A DNA stretch of 64,000 nt from Chromobacterium violaceum ATCC 12472 (GTDB lineage: Bacteria; Pseudomonadota; Gammaproteobacteria; Burkholderiales; Chromobacteriaceae), in contig NC_005085.1 of the NCBI RefSeq assembly GCF_000007705.1, positions 3,853,752 to 3,917,751 of the forward strand, read 5' to 3'. The notes beneath the pieces were generated by a model. It was not told where the DNA came from, ran no database searches, and saw nothing but the letters and a program-made list of their open reading frames with translations. Positions 26,554 to 35,721 of this stretch are shown here, piece after piece (position 1 is the stretch's first letter; each line of letters opens with the position of its first letter). Position numbers and translations under genes: made by a program.

Positions 26554-28195
26554 ACACCCTCTCCTTGAACGGTTCCGCGCCGATGCGGCGCAGGGTTTCG
26601 ATGAAGCGCTCGCCATCCAGCCGCCGCTCGATGTAGACCTGCATGATCTTGGAGAAGGCCACCGGCACGTCGGCTTGAGCGAAGGACGGGCCTATCACCT
26701 TGCCGATCGTGGTGTCGCTGCCCTGGCTGCCGCCCAGCGTGATCTGGTACCACTCCTCGCCGTTCTTGTCGACGCCCAGGATGCCGATGTTGCCGATATG
26801 ATGATGGCCGCAGGCGTTCATGCAGCCGGAGAAGTTACAGGCGATGTCGCCCAGGTCGTACAGGTAGTCCAGATCGTCGAAGGTCTGCTGGATCGCGTTG
26901 GCCACCGGGATGGAGCGGGCGTTGGCCAGCGAGCAGAAGTCGCCGCCGGGGCAGCTGATGATGTCGGTCAGTAGACCGATGTTCGGGGTGGCCATACGCT
27001 GCGATCGGGCTGCCTGCCACAAGGCGTACAGATCCTTCTGCGCCACATCCGGCAGCACCAGGTTCTGCTCATGTGCGACGCGCAGCTCGCCGAAGCCGAA
27101 GCGGTCGGCCCAGTCGGCCGCGGCTTCCATCTGCTCAGACGTGATGTCACCCGGCGGGGCGCCGCTCTCCTTCAGCGACAGCACCACGGAACGGTAGCCT
27201 GGCCGGCGGTGGGCGCGGGTATTGCGCTCGAACCAGCGGGCGAAGGCCTTGTCCTCGGCCAGCGGGCCAGTCAGCTCCGCCGGATCGTCGGCCAGCGCCG
27301 GGTAGTCCGGGTCGGCGAAGAAGCTGGCGTAATGGGCGACATCCTCGTCGCGCAGCGTGGCAGGGCCATCCTTCAGATGGCTCCACTCATCCTCCACCTT
27401 GGCGGCGAAACCGTCGCGCGTCATCGCCTTGACCAGGATCTTGATCCGGGCCTTGTATTTGTTGTCGCGGCGGCCGAAGCGGTTGTAGACGCGCAGCACC
27501 GCGTCCAGATAGGTCAGCAGGTGCTGGCGCGGCAGGAACTCGCGTATCACCTCGCCCACCATTGGGGTGCGGCCCAGCCCGCCGCCGACGATCACCTTGA
27601 ATCCCGCCTCGCCGGTCTCGTTGCGGCTGACGTGCAGGCCGATGTCGTGGACCATGGTGGCCGCCCGATCCTCGATGCTGCCGGATACCGCGATCTTGAA
27701 CTTGCGCGGCAGGAAGCTGAATTCAGGGTGCATGGTGCTCCACTGCCGAATGATCTCGCAGTAGGGACGCGGGTCGAACAGCTGGTCGGCGGCGACGCCG
27801 GCGAAGGCGTCGGTGGTGGTGTTGCGCACGCAGTTGCCGGAGGTCTGAATCGCATGCATCTCCACCGTGGACAGCTCTTCCAGAATATCCGGCACCTTGT
27901 CCAGTTCCGGCCAGTTGAACTGGATGTTCTGCCGGGTGGTGAAGTGGCCATAGCCCTTGTCGTAGCGGCGGGCGATGTCGGCCAGCTTTCTCAGCTGCTC
28001 GCTGCGCAAGTGGCCATAGGGAATCGCCACCCGCAGCATCGGCGCGTGGCGCTGGATATACAGGCCGTTCATCAAGCGCAGCGGCCGGAACTCGTCCTCG
28101 GACAGCTCGCCGGCCAGAAAGCGGCGCGTCTGGTCGCGAAACTGGACCACGCGCTCGCGCACCAGCCGATGGTCTACTTCATCGTATCGATACAT
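26537..28195 (-). CDS. cysI: Sulfite reductase (haemoprotein, siroheme/4Fe-4S)
   Basis: Reduces sulfite to sulfide, 552 aa. The four cluster/siroheme cysteines appear as CNFSGCMNACGHHHIGNIG and an upstream CPGGDFCSLANARS. GHFTTRQNIQFNWP and TSGNCVRNTTTDAFAGVA are conserved substrate/siroheme segments. With cysJ missing, the electron donor may be ferredoxin rather than a CysJ flavoprotein (inference). Middle gene of cysH-cysI-DUF934. Confidence 0.93.
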   Translation of the reverse strand: MYRYDEVDHRLVRERVVQFRDQTRRFLAGELSEDEFRPLRLMNGLYIQRHAPMLRVAIPYGHLRSEQLRKLADIARRYDKGYGHFTTRQNIQFNWPELDKVPDILEELSTVEMHAIQTSGNCVRNTTTDAFAGVAADQLFDPRPYCEIIRQWSTMHPEFSFLPRKFKIAVSGSIEDRAATMVHDIGLHVSRNETGEAGFKVIVGGGLGRTPMVGEVIREFLPRQHLLTYLDAVLRVYNRFGRRDNKYKARIKILVKAMTRDGFAAKVEDEWSHLKDGPATLRDEDVAHYASFFADPDYPALADDPAELTGPLAEDKAFARWFERNTRAHRRPGYRSVVLSLKESGAPPGDITSEQMEAAADWADRFGFGELRVAHEQNLVLPDVAQKDLYALWQAARSQRMATPNIGLLTDIISCPGGDFCSLANARSIPVANAIQQTFDDLDYLYDLGDIACNFSGCMNACGHHHIGNIGILGVDKNGEEWYQITLGGSQGSDTTIGKVIGPSFAQADVPVAFSKIMQVYIERRLDGERFIETLRRIGAEPFKERVYAPVH

Positions 28196-28238
28196 GTTTG
28201 GATTCCAACGGGGATGCCCGCATCGGCGGGCCGGCGTT

Positions 28239-28943
28239 TCAGACGGGGCGCTGCAGCGGACTGGACTTCGCGTGCAGCCCGCACTCCTTGGTTTCCGGGT
28301 TTTCCCACCACCAGCGGCCGGCGCGCACGTCTTCGCCCACGCTGATGGCGCGGGTACAGGGCGCGCAGCCTATCGACGGATAGTGCCGATCGTGCAGCGC
28401 GTTGTACGGCACCTGGTTTTCCTTCAGGTACTGCCACACTTCGGCTTCCGTCCATTCCAGCAGCGGGCTGAATTTCACGAGCCCGTTGTCGGCGTCGTAC
28501 TCCCTGTCGGCCAGGTCCTGGCGCGTCGGCGACTGCTGGCGGCGCAGGCCGGTGATCCAGGCCGATCGGCCGGCCAGCGCGCGCTTCAGCGGCTCCAGCT
28601 TGCGAACCGCGCAACAGGACTTGCGCAACTCGACGCTCCGATAGAAGCCGTTGATGCCGTGGAAGTTGACGTACTGCTCGGTGGCGGCGGTGTCGGGGAA
28701 GTACATCCTGACCGGATGGCCTGGATAACGCTCGGCGACTTGCTGCATCAACTCATAGGTTTCGGCCGGCAGGCGGCCGGTGTCCAGGCTGAAGCTTTCC
28801 AGCGGCAGGCCGAGACGGGCGATCAGGTCGGTCAGCACCATGTCTTCGGCGCCGTAGCTGTTGGCCAGCACCGCGTCGGGATGTTCGGCGGCGATGGTTT
28901 GCAGCAGGGCCGTGGTGGCGGCGAGTTTGGACTCCAGGCTCAT
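28239..28943 (-). CDS. cysH: Adenylylsulfate (APS) reductase, iron-sulfur type
   Basis: Reduces activated sulfate to sulfite, 234 aa. The Cys-Cys pair in RKSCCAVRKLEPL and CxxC in SIGCAPCTRAI bind a 4Fe-4S cluster, the mark of APS rather than PAPS reductases. The C-terminal ECGLH carries the catalytic Cys. PP-loop-like SYGAEDMVL is near residue 30. The ATG at 28943 is preferred to the TTG one codon upstream. First gene of the operon, divergent from cysB; the 112-bp gap must hold the CysB-controlled promoter. Confidence 0.94.
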   Translation of the reverse strand: MSLESKLAATTALLQTIAAEHPDAVLANSYGAEDMVLTDLIARLGLPLESFSLDTGRLPAETYELMQQVAERYPGHPVRMYFPDTAATEQYVNFHGINGFYRSVELRKSCCAVRKLEPLKRALAGRSAWITGLRRQQSPTRQDLADREYDADNGLVKFSPLLEWTEAEVWQYLKENQVPYNALHDRHYPSIGCAPCTRAISVGEDVRAGRWWWENPETKECGLHAKSSPLQRPV

Positions 28944-29055
28944 CAAGCACTCCGGGGATGGTTCGAGCGTATCCTAACCAAAGCGCTTATAAACCTAAAA
29001 GAATATTGTGTTAGTATTTAATGACTACAGGTTGTATAGAGGACAGACTGCCAAG

Positions 29056-30000
29056 ATGAAGCTACAACAACTCCGCTACCTGGTCGAGGTGGCCAAGCAG
29101 GGCCTCAACGTTTCCGAGGCCGCCGAGAAGCTGCATACCTCGCAGCCGGGCATTTCCAAGCAGATCCGCCTGCTGGAGGACGAACTGGGCATCCAGGTGT
29201 TCATCCGCAACGGCAAGCGGGTGGTGTCGGTATCCGAGCCGGGCAAGGAAGTGCTGCGCATCTCCGAGCGCATCCTGCGCGAGGCGCAGAACCTGAAACG
29301 GGTCGGCGACGAGTTCTCCCGCGAGTCTGAAGGCGCGCTGACCATCGCCACCACCCACACCCAGGCCCGCTACGCGCTGCCGCAGGCGATCGCCGAATTC
29401 GTGCGCCGCTACCCCAAGGTGCGGCTGTCGCTGAAGCAGGGCAGCCCGACGCAGATCTGCGACATGGTGGTGTCCGGCGAGGCCGATCTCGCCATCGCCA
29501 CCGAGGGCATCGCGCTGTACAAGGAGCTGGCGACGCTGCCTTGCTACGAATGGAACCGCTCGCTGGTGGTGCCCAAGGGCCACCCGCTGGCCGCGCTGGA
29601 ACGCGAAATCACCCTGGCGGACATCGCTCAATACCCGATCGTCACCTACGACTTCGCCTTCGCCGGCCGCTCCAAGATCAACAAGTCGTTCGCCGAACAG
29701 GGCCTGACGCCCAACGTGGTGCTGACCGCGATCGACACCGACGTGATCAAGACCTATGTCTCGCTGGGGCTGGGCATCGGCATCATCGCCAGCATGGCCT
29801 TCGAGCCGGAGCGCGACCACAACCTGACGGCGATCGACGCCGGCCACCTGTTCGAGCCGTCCACCACCAAGATCGGCATCCGCAAGGACGCCTACCTGCG
29901 CGGCTTCGCCTACACCTTCATCGAGCTGTTCGCGCCGCATCTGCACCGCCGCGAGGTAGACTCGGCGCTGCTGGCGCACGATGTCGACGACGAGGAATGA
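29056..30000 (+). CDS. cysB: LysR-family regulator CysB
   Basis: Transcriptional activator of sulfur assimilation responding to N-acetylserine/O-acetylserine, 314 aa. The N-terminal helix-turn-helix (MKLQQLRYLVEVAKQGLNVSEAAEKLHTSQPGISKQIR) matches CysB closely. The effector domain carries ATTHTQARYALP and KQGSPTQICDMV, the conserved ligand-binding segments. It is transcribed away from cysH, the classical arrangement for direct control. The start at 29056 gives the standard N-terminus. Confidence 0.95.
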   Translation: MKLQQLRYLVEVAKQGLNVSEAAEKLHTSQPGISKQIRLLEDELGIQVFIRNGKRVVSVSEPGKEVLRISERILREAQNLKRVGDEFSRESEGALTIATTHTQARYALPQAIAEFVRRYPKVRLSLKQGSPTQICDMVVSGEADLAIATEGIALYKELATLPCYEWNRSLVVPKGHPLAALEREITLADIAQYPIVTYDFAFAGRSKINKSFAEQGLTPNVVLTAIDTDVIKTYVSLGLGIGIIASMAFEPERDHNLTAIDAGHLFEPSTTKIGIRKDAYLRGFAYTFIELFAPHLHRREVDSALLAHDVDDEE

Positions 30001-30039
30001 GCGCCCGCCGCGGATATCGTGATTCGGCGGGAACCTGGA

Positions 30040-30064
30040 GGGCCCGGCAAAGCCGGGCCTTTTC
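30040..30064 (+). terminator. Terminator of cysB
   Basis: GGCCCGGCAAAGCCGGGCC followed by TTTTC, 40 bp after the cysB stop. Confidence 0.8.
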
Positions 30065-30161
30065 ACTCTTGCAGCCCGTTCCGCAGCCTGCCGTTGAAAT
30101 CCCCATCCCCCCGCCCTTGCCCTGCAAGGAGGCCTCGCTTAGCTCGCTCGAATCCGACACG

Positions 30162-30195
30162 CAAACGCCCCGGACCTGCCGGGGCGTTTTCTTTG
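30162..30195. terminator. Hairpin between cysB and the fabG-like gene
   Basis: AAACGCCCCGG ACCTG CCGGGGCGTTT inverted repeat with a T-rich flank on the plus side and a short one on the minus side. It probably ends the fabG-like transcript and backs up the cysB terminator. Confidence 0.6.
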
Positions 30196-30212
30196 GGCTT
30201 GCGGACTCGCGC

Positions 30213-30953
30213 TTACAGCGTCAAACCGCCGGTCACCTCGATGGCGGCGCCGTTGATGTAGCTGGCCTCGTCCGACGCCAGGAAGGCGTAGACGTTGGCG
30301 ATCTCGGCCGGATCGGCCATCCGGCGCATCGGCACCTTGTCTTCCATCGCCTGCAGCACTTTTTCCGGCATGGCCTTCAGGATGGGGGTGGCGACGAAGC
30401 CCGGACACACCGCGTTGGCGCGGATGCCCTTCTTGCCCAATTCCTTGGCCCAGGTCTTGACGAAGCCGATCACGCCGAACTTGGCCGCCGCGTAGTTGGT
30501 CTGGCCGAAATTGCCGTAAACGCCCACCACCGACGAGGCGTTGAGGATCACGCCGCCGCCCTGCTCCACCATAGTATCCACCACGGCGCGGGCACAGTTG
30601 TAAACGCCCTTCAGGTTGATGTCGATCACCTTGTCGAACTGGTCTTCGCTCATCTTGATCAGCTGGGCATCCTGGACGATGCCGGCGTTGTTGACCAGCA
30701 CGTCGATGCGGCCGCAACGGTTCTTCAGGTCGGCCACCATCTCGGCGATCTGGCCCTTGTCAGTCACATCCACCTTGTAGCCGTAAGCTTCTCCGCCCAG
30801 GGCTTTCAGTTCGTCGACGACGGTTTTGACCGCGTCCGGGTTCAGGTCGCACACCGCGACGATGGCGCCCTCCTTGACGAACTTCTCCGCCGTCGCCTTG
30901 CCGATGCCGCTGGCCGAGCCGGTGATGATGGATACTTTCCCTTTCAAACGCAT
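30213..30953 (-). CDS. fabG: Short-chain dehydrogenase, 3-oxoacyl-ACP reductase type
   Basis: 246-aa NAD(P)-dependent SDR. The cofactor loop is [12 protein letters not shown] at residues 11-22, NNAG follows, and the catalytic Ser-Tyr-Lys are in [36 protein letters not shown] and [14 protein letters not shown] are typical FabG/PhaB ends. It is not in a fab cluster, so it may be a secondary FabG, an acetoacetyl-CoA reductase or another alcohol dehydrogenase; the exact substrate is open. Confidence 0.85.
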   Translation of the reverse strand: MRLKGKVSIITGSASGIGKATAEKFVKEGAIVAVCDLNPDAVKTVVDELKALGGEAYGYKVDVTDKGQIAEMVADLKNRCGRIDVLVNNAGIVQDAQLIKMSEDQFDKVIDINLKGVYNCARAVVDTMVEQGGGVILNASSVVGVYGNFGQTNYAAAKFGVIGFVKTWAKELGKKGIRANAVCPGFVATPILKAMPEKVLQAMEDKVPMRRMADPAEIANVYAFLASDEASYINGAAIEVTGGLTL

Positions 30954-31085
30954 GTGATTTCCTTCTATCTCTCTGGCTTGCAGATCTCATCAGGTCACCA
31001 GGACGGATGAGCCCGGATGTCTCCATCATCGGCCTTCCCGGCCGGTTCCCCGATTATTGTTGTCTTTCCGCGGAGCGCGGATATG

Positions 31086-31130
31086 AAAAGCGGGAGTTTG
31101 TGCACCGCAATATAGCGCACGCCCTCCCGC
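31086..31130 (-). terminator. Possible terminator of ybiT
   Basis: On the minus strand GCGGGAG ... CTCCCGC with a 27-nt loop, followed by TTTTC, 47 bp beyond the ybiT stop. Confidence 0.45.
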
Positions 31131-31176
31131 CGGTAAAGTTACGGCCTGTGACAGACCGTATCCGTATGACCGTTGA

Positions 31177-32808
31177 TTACTCCAGGCCCTTGCTGGCCAG
31201 GTAGTCTTCGTAGTTGCCGGTGTAGTAGTCGTAACCGCCCTTGCCGTCCAGCTCCAGCACGTGGGTGGCCAGGGAGCTCACGAACTGGCGATCGTGCGAT
31301 ACGAAGATCAGCGTGCCCTTGTACTTCTCCAGCGCCATGTTCAAGGATTCGATCGATTCCATGTCCATGTGGTTGGTCGGCTCGTCCATGATCATCACAT
31401 TGGGCTTCTGCAGGATCAGCTTGCCGTACAGCATGCGGCCCTTCTCGCCGCCGGACAGCACGCGCACCGGCTTGCCCACCTCGTCGCCGCCGAACAAGAG
31501 ACGGCCCAGCGTGCCGCGGATCACCTGCTCATCGTCGCCTTCCTGGCCCCATTCGCGCATCCACTCAGTCAGCGTGGCGTCGCTGTCGAAGTCGGCCTCG
31601 TGATCCTGGGCGAAGTAGCCGATCTGCGCCTTCTCCGCCCACTTGATCGTGCCGCGATCGGCGGTCAGGCCTTCGGCGTAAGCCGGCTCGAACGCGCCGG
31701 CCAGCAGCTTGATCAGCGAGGTCTTGCCCGCGCCGTTGGGGCCGATGATGGCCAGGCGCGCGCCGGCTTCCAGGATCAGGTTCAGATCCTTGAACAGCAC
31801 CTTGTTGTCGTAAGCCTTGCTCAGGCCTTCCACCTCCACCGCCTGGCGGTGCAGCTTGAACTTGTCGTCCATCTCGAAGCGGATGAACGGGTTCTGGCGG
31901 CTGGACGGCTTCACTTCCACCATCTCGGACTTCAGCTTGTCCACCTGCTTCAGGCGGGAAGTCGCCTGGCGGGCCTTGGACTTGTTGGCGGAGAAGCGGG
32001 CCACGAACTCCTGCAGCTCCTGAATGCGCTCCTTGGCCTTGCTGTTGGACGACAGCTGACGCTCGCGGGCCTGGGCCGACGCGATCATGTAGTCGTCGTA
32101 ATTGCCCGGGTAAATGCGGATGGTGTTGTAGTCCAGATCCGCCATGTGGGTGCAGACCGAATTCAGGAAGTGGCGGTCGTGCGAGATGATGATCATGGTG
32201 GAGTTGCGCTCGTTCAGCACGTGCTCCAGCCAGCGGATGGTGTTGATGTCCAGGTTGTTGGTCGGCTCGTCGAGCAGCAGGATGTCCGGGTTGGAGAACA
32301 GCGCCTGCGCCAGCAGCACCCGCAGCTTCCAGCCCGGGGCGACTTCGCTCATCGGACCGAAATGCTGCTCGACCGGAATGCCGACGCCCATCAGCAGCTC
32401 GCCGGCGCGCGCTTCGGCGGTGTAGCCGTCGTACTCGGCGAACTTGGCCTCCAGATCGGCCGCGCGCATGTAGTCGTCTTCGGTGGCTTCCAGATTGGCG
32501 TAGATGGCGTCGCGTTCGCTCATCGCCGCCCACATCTCGGTATGGCCCATCATCACCACGTCGATGACGCGCTGGTCTTCATAGCCGAACTGGTCCTGGC
32601 GCAGCTTACCCAGGCGCAGGCCGTTCTCGATGGCGACTTCGCCCGCGGTCTGCTCCAGGTCGCCACCCAGGATTTTCATGAAAGTGGATTTGCCGGAACC
32701 GTTGGCGCCGATCAGGCCGTAACGGTTGCCTTCGCCGAATTTGACGCTAACCTTCTCGAACAGAGGTTTCACGCCAAACTGCATGGTAATGTTGCTTGTG
32801 GTAATCAC
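31177..32808 (-). CDS. ybiT: ABC-F family ATPase (YbiT type)
   Basis: Cytoplasmic protein with two ABC domains and no membrane part, 543 aa; ABC-F proteins act on the ribosome. Walker A motifs are GANGSGKST and GPNGAGKTS, with matching LSGGE and DEPTN motifs twice. A charged linker between the domains carries [11 protein letters not shown]. The N-terminus ([27 protein letters not shown]) is nearly that of E. coli YbiT. I chose the GTG at 32808, about 24 bp before the conserved MQFG; the frame is open well upstream. Monocistronic and divergent from dapA. Confidence 0.92.
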   Translation of the reverse strand: MITTSNITMQFGVKPLFEKVSVKFGEGNRYGLIGANGSGKSTFMKILGGDLEQTAGEVAIENGLRLGKLRQDQFGYEDQRVIDVVMMGHTEMWAAMSERDAIYANLEATEDDYMRAADLEAKFAEYDGYTAEARAGELLMGVGIPVEQHFGPMSEVAPGWKLRVLLAQALFSNPDILLLDEPTNNLDINTIRWLEHVLNERNSTMIIISHDRHFLNSVCTHMADLDYNTIRIYPGNYDDYMIASAQARERQLSSNSKAKERIQELQEFVARFSANKSKARQATSRLKQVDKLKSEMVEVKPSSRQNPFIRFEMDDKFKLHRQAVEVEGLSKAYDNKVLFKDLNLILEAGARLAIIGPNGAGKTSLIKLLAGAFEPAYAEGLTADRGTIKWAEKAQIGYFAQDHEADFDSDATLTEWMREWGQEGDDEQVIRGTLGRLLFGGDEVGKPVRVLSGGEKGRMLYGKLILQKPNVMIMDEPTNHMDMESIESLNMALEKYKGTLIFVSHDRQFVSSLATHVLELDGKGGYDYYTGNYEDYLASKGLE

Positions 32809-32913
32809 GCTTGAGGATCCTTCAGCCAGAGCCGTAAGTATCGGAAAAACGTAGGATTCTATCACAATGAGGACCGTTCCCCGAAGCCTTGCGGGGGCCT
32901 GGCTCACGAACTT

Positions 32914-32941
32914 TTGCCAGCCAGACGAATTCCGATACAAT
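32914..32941 (+). promoter_or_regulatory. Probable sigma-70 promoter of dapA
   Basis: TTGCCA, 16-nt spacer, TACAAT, ending 39 bp before the dapA start codon. Confidence 0.55.
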
Positions 32942-32980
32942 CGTAAACCTTGTAAATCCTTATTCCAGATAGGCAAAACT

Positions 32981-33856
32981 ATGCTTACCGGCAGCTTGGT
33001 AGCGCTCGTAACACCGATGTCGAACGATGGGGCGGTGGATTTTGCGGCGTTGCAACGATTGGTTGAGTTCCACATCGAAAACGGCACCGCCGGCATCGTC
33101 GCCGTCGGCACCACCGGCGAATCAGCCACCCTGTCGGTGGAAGAGCACATCGCCGTGGTGAAAGCGGTGGTCGACTACGCCAAGGGCCGGGTCAAGGTAA
33201 TCGCCGGCGCAGGCGGCAACGCCACCAGCGAGGCGATCGAGCTGGGCAGGCTGTCGGCCGAGGTCGGCGCCGACATGGTGCTGTCGGTGGTGCCCTACTA
33301 CAACAAGCCCACCCAGGAAGGCATCTACCAGCACTTCAAGGCCATCGCCGACGCAAGCCCGCTGCCGGTCATCCTTTATAATGTGCCCGGCCGCACCGTG
33401 GCCGACATGAGCAACGACACCGCGCTGCGCCTGGCTGCTCATCCGAACATCGTCGGCCTGAAGGACGCCACCGGCGACATCGGCCGCGCCTGCGATCTGG
33501 CGCTGCGCGCGCCGGAAGGCTTCGCGCTGTACTCGGGCGACGACGCCACCGGCATGGCCTTCATGCTGTGCGGCGGCCATGGCGTGATCTCGGTCACCGC
33601 CAATATCGCGCCCAAACAAATGAGCGAGCTGTGCGCGGCCGCCACCTCCGGCGACGCCCGCAAGGCCCGCTCGATCAACGACAAGCTGCAGGGCCTGCAC
33701 AAGCAGCTGTTCGTCGAACCCAACCCTATCCCGGCCAAGTGGGCGCTGGAGCGGATGCAGCGCATCCCCGCCGGCATCCGCCTGCCGCTGACCCCGCTGA
33801 GCGCCGTCTCCCGCCCCCTGGTGGAAGCGGCGCTGAAACAAGCCGAAGTCATTTGA
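32981..33856 (+). CDS. dapA: 4-hydroxy-tetrahydrodipicolinate synthase
   Basis: Condenses pyruvate with aspartate semialdehyde, the branch point to lysine and diaminopimelate; 291 aa. [10 protein letters not shown] is the substrate loop, [15 protein letters not shown] and LYNVPGRT hold active-site Tyr and Arg, and GLKDATGD holds the Schiff-base Lys. The ATG at 32981 gives the usual [13 protein letters not shown]. It is followed 26 bp later by bamC, the same order as dapA-bamC in E. coli. Confidence 0.97.
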   Translation: MLTGSLVALVTPMSNDGAVDFAALQRLVEFHIENGTAGIVAVGTTGESATLSVEEHIAVVKAVVDYAKGRVKVIAGAGGNATSEAIELGRLSAEVGADMVLSVVPYYNKPTQEGIYQHFKAIADASPLPVILYNVPGRTVADMSNDTALRLAAHPNIVGLKDATGDIGRACDLALRAPEGFALYSGDDATGMAFMLCGGHGVISVTANIAPKQMSELCAAATSGDARKARSINDKLQGLHKQLFVEPNPIPAKWALERMQRIPAGIRLPLTPLSAVSRPLVEAALKQAEVI

Positions 33857-33882
33857 TTCACCCCCGAAAGATGGGAGTACGC

Positions 33883-34995
33883 ATGAAACGAAGCGCGTCC
33901 GTCGCGATTCTGCTGGCAAGCGGCGTTCTGGCCGCCTGCAGCACCCAGCAACCGCTCAGCAAGCCTCTGGACTACAAGTCCGACGCTCCGAAAACCACCG
34001 CCAACAGCCTGGAAGTGCCGCCGGACCTGACCGCGCCGCAGGTGCAGAACAAGTACAACCTGCCCGGCGGCGTCACCGCGGCCAATGTCGACGCCGGCGA
34101 GCCGGCCGTGGGCTCGCCCGTCGCCGTCAACCAGTTGGACAACATCAAGATGGAGCGCGCCGGCACGCAGCGCTGGCTGCTGGTCGGCAACAAGAAGGCC
34201 GCCGAGCTGTGGCCGGTGCTGAAAGCGTTCTGGCAGGAAAACGGCTTCGTGATCAAAACCGAGGATCCGGGCCTGGGCATCATGGAAACCGACTGGGCCG
34301 AGAACCGCGCCAAGCTGCCGAACGACGGCCTGCGCAAGCTGCTGGAAACCGTCGGCCTCGGCAGCGTGTACTCCACCGGCGAGCGCGACAAATTCCGCAT
34401 CCGCCTGGAAAACACGCCGCAGGGCACCGAGGTTTACTTCTCGCACCGCGGCATGGAAGAGGTCTACGCCGACAACAGCAAGACCAACACCGTGTGGCAG
34501 CCGCGCGCCACCGATCCCAACCTGGAAGCCGAACTGCTGGGCCGTTTCATGATGCGGCTGGGCATGAACGAAGAGAAGGCCCGCGACCAGGTCAAGCAGA
34601 CGCTGGCCAAGCCGGCCAAACCGCAAGATCCGATCGTCGACGGCCAGTTGCAGTTGTCCGACGGCTTCGACCGCGCCTGGCGCCGCGTCGGCCTGGCGCT
34701 GGACCGCGTCGGCCTGGTCGTCACCGACCGCGACCGCTCCCAGGGCCTGTACTACGTGAAACCGGCCAAGGGCGACACCGACAAGGAAGAATCCGGCGGC
34801 TTCTGGTCCAACCTCGCCTTCTGGAAGAGCAAGGATGGCCAGGGCGTCAAACCGACCGAGCCGGAATACCGAATCAAACTGGTGGAACAGGGCAACGGCA
34901 CCACGGCCTTGCAGATCCAGGACAAGCAGGGCAAACCGCTGTCCGACGCCTTCGTCAAGGCAGCGCTCGGCAAACTGCAGACCGAGCTGCAATAA
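33883..34995 (+). CDS. bamC: Outer membrane assembly lipoprotein BamC (NlpB)
   Basis: Accessory lipoprotein of the BAM beta-barrel assembly complex, 370 aa. Signal peptide with lipobox LAAC, Cys19. The unstructured N-terminal stretch carries the DYKSD and LEVPPDLTAP motif that lies along BamD in E. coli. Two helix-grip domains follow (about 90-230 and 260-370). A GGGAG ribosome binding site favours the ATG at 33883 over the in-frame ATG at 33871. Second gene after dapA. Confidence 0.93.
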   Translation: MKRSASVAILLASGVLAACSTQQPLSKPLDYKSDAPKTTANSLEVPPDLTAPQVQNKYNLPGGVTAANVDAGEPAVGSPVAVNQLDNIKMERAGTQRWLLVGNKKAAELWPVLKAFWQENGFVIKTEDPGLGIMETDWAENRAKLPNDGLRKLLETVGLGSVYSTGERDKFRIRLENTPQGTEVYFSHRGMEEVYADNSKTNTVWQPRATDPNLEAELLGRFMMRLGMNEEKARDQVKQTLAKPAKPQDPIVDGQLQLSDGFDRAWRRVGLALDRVGLVVTDRDRSQGLYYVKPAKGDTDKEESGGFWSNLAFWKSKDGQGVKPTEPEYRIKLVEQGNGTTALQIQDKQGKPLSDAFVKAALGKLQTELQ

Positions 34996-35021
34996 CGCAA
35001 CAGCCGAGTCTCCAAAACGCC

Positions 35022-35048
35022 ACAGCCCGCGAAAGCGGGCTGTTTCTT
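35022..35048 (+). terminator. Terminator of dapA-bamC
   Basis: ACAGCCCGC GAAA GCGGGCTGT followed by TTCTT, 26 bp after the bamC stop. Confidence 0.8.
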
Positions 35049-35212
35049 ATGCGGGATTCATTTAATTGCCGCCTTTATCGCAGTGACGGCCTCCGGGAGA
35101 ATGGCTCCCGCAATTATCGTCGGCAATATGTAACGCTTTGTATTCGACAGCGATAACTGTGGTTTTTCCACCAAATATTTACAAATCATCGATACCCGCC
35201 AAACAGCGGGCG

Positions 35213-35241
35213 CAAAAAAACCGGCCGAAGCCGGTTTTTTT
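35213..35241 (-). terminator. Terminator of the Ala-rich lipoprotein gene
   Basis: AAAAAAACCGG CCGAAG CCGGTTTTTTT. A strong symmetrical terminator 19 bp past the lipoprotein stop on the minus strand. Confidence 0.85.
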
Positions 35242-35259
35242 GGTGTTGCTCGCCGCGAA

Positions 35260-35463
35260 TTACTTGGCAGCGGAAGCAGCCGGAGCGGAAGCCTCGGCAG
35301 CCGGAGCGGAAGCGGCCGGAGCGGAAGCTTCAGCAGCCGGAGCGGAAGCGGCCGGAGCGGAAGCTTCAACTGCCGGAGCGGAAGCTTCAGCCGGAGCTTC
35401 TTTCTTACCGCAAGCGGACAGGGCTACGGCCAGCAGGGCAGCAACGAGGAGCGACTGTTTCAT
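35260..35463 (-). CDS. Small Ala/Pro/Ser-repeat lipoprotein
   Basis: 67 aa. Lipoprotein signal peptide (MKQSLLVAALLAVALSACGKK, lipobox LSAC, Cys18), then GKKEAP and a low-complexity tail of EASAPAASAPAA-type units to the C-terminus. The DNA behind the tail is an imperfect tandem repeat. It resembles small alanine-rich entericidin/Neisseria-type lipoproteins only in architecture, and the function is unknown. It has its own terminator; a CGTTTT-free AT-rich region upstream probably holds its promoter. Confidence 0.8.
   Translation of the reverse strand: MKQSLLVAALLAVALSACGKKEAPAEASAPAVEASAPAASAPAAEASAPAASAPAAEASAPAASAAK
35280..35400. repeat. Tandem repeat inside the small lipoprotein gene
   Basis: The 13-mer CCGGAGCGGAAGC starts at 35280, 35301, 35316, 35337, 35352 and 35373, i.e. 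alternating 21- and 15-bp steps forming a 36-bp (12-codon) higher-order unit. All steps are multiples of three, so copy-number change keeps the reading frame. Confidence 0.85.
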
Positions 35464-35721
35464 TTTTTCTTTACCTTTGAGGATAAGTTGAACAAGACGT
35501 CAGTTATCGCACGGTCTCGACAATAAGCCGGGCGACTGAAAATCCATCAGTGAGCAAATTGTATCACGAAAAAAATGGCTGTATAGAGGGCAAAAATCTA
35601 AAAAAACCACAATGCCAAGCACAGGCTGGCATGTGTCCGCTCAGGCACTAAAACGGGCGTTTGCCCCCCAAATCCAGCCTTCCATCGCGTTGCTCGGTCG
35701 ATACAAGCAAGAAAACTGTTG

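Noticed and set aside
35058..35369. 103-residue Leu/Pro-repeat frame opposite the small lipoprotein
   Set aside because: It is the out-of-frame reading of the tandem repeat; the lipoprotein frame has signal peptide, lipobox and terminator.
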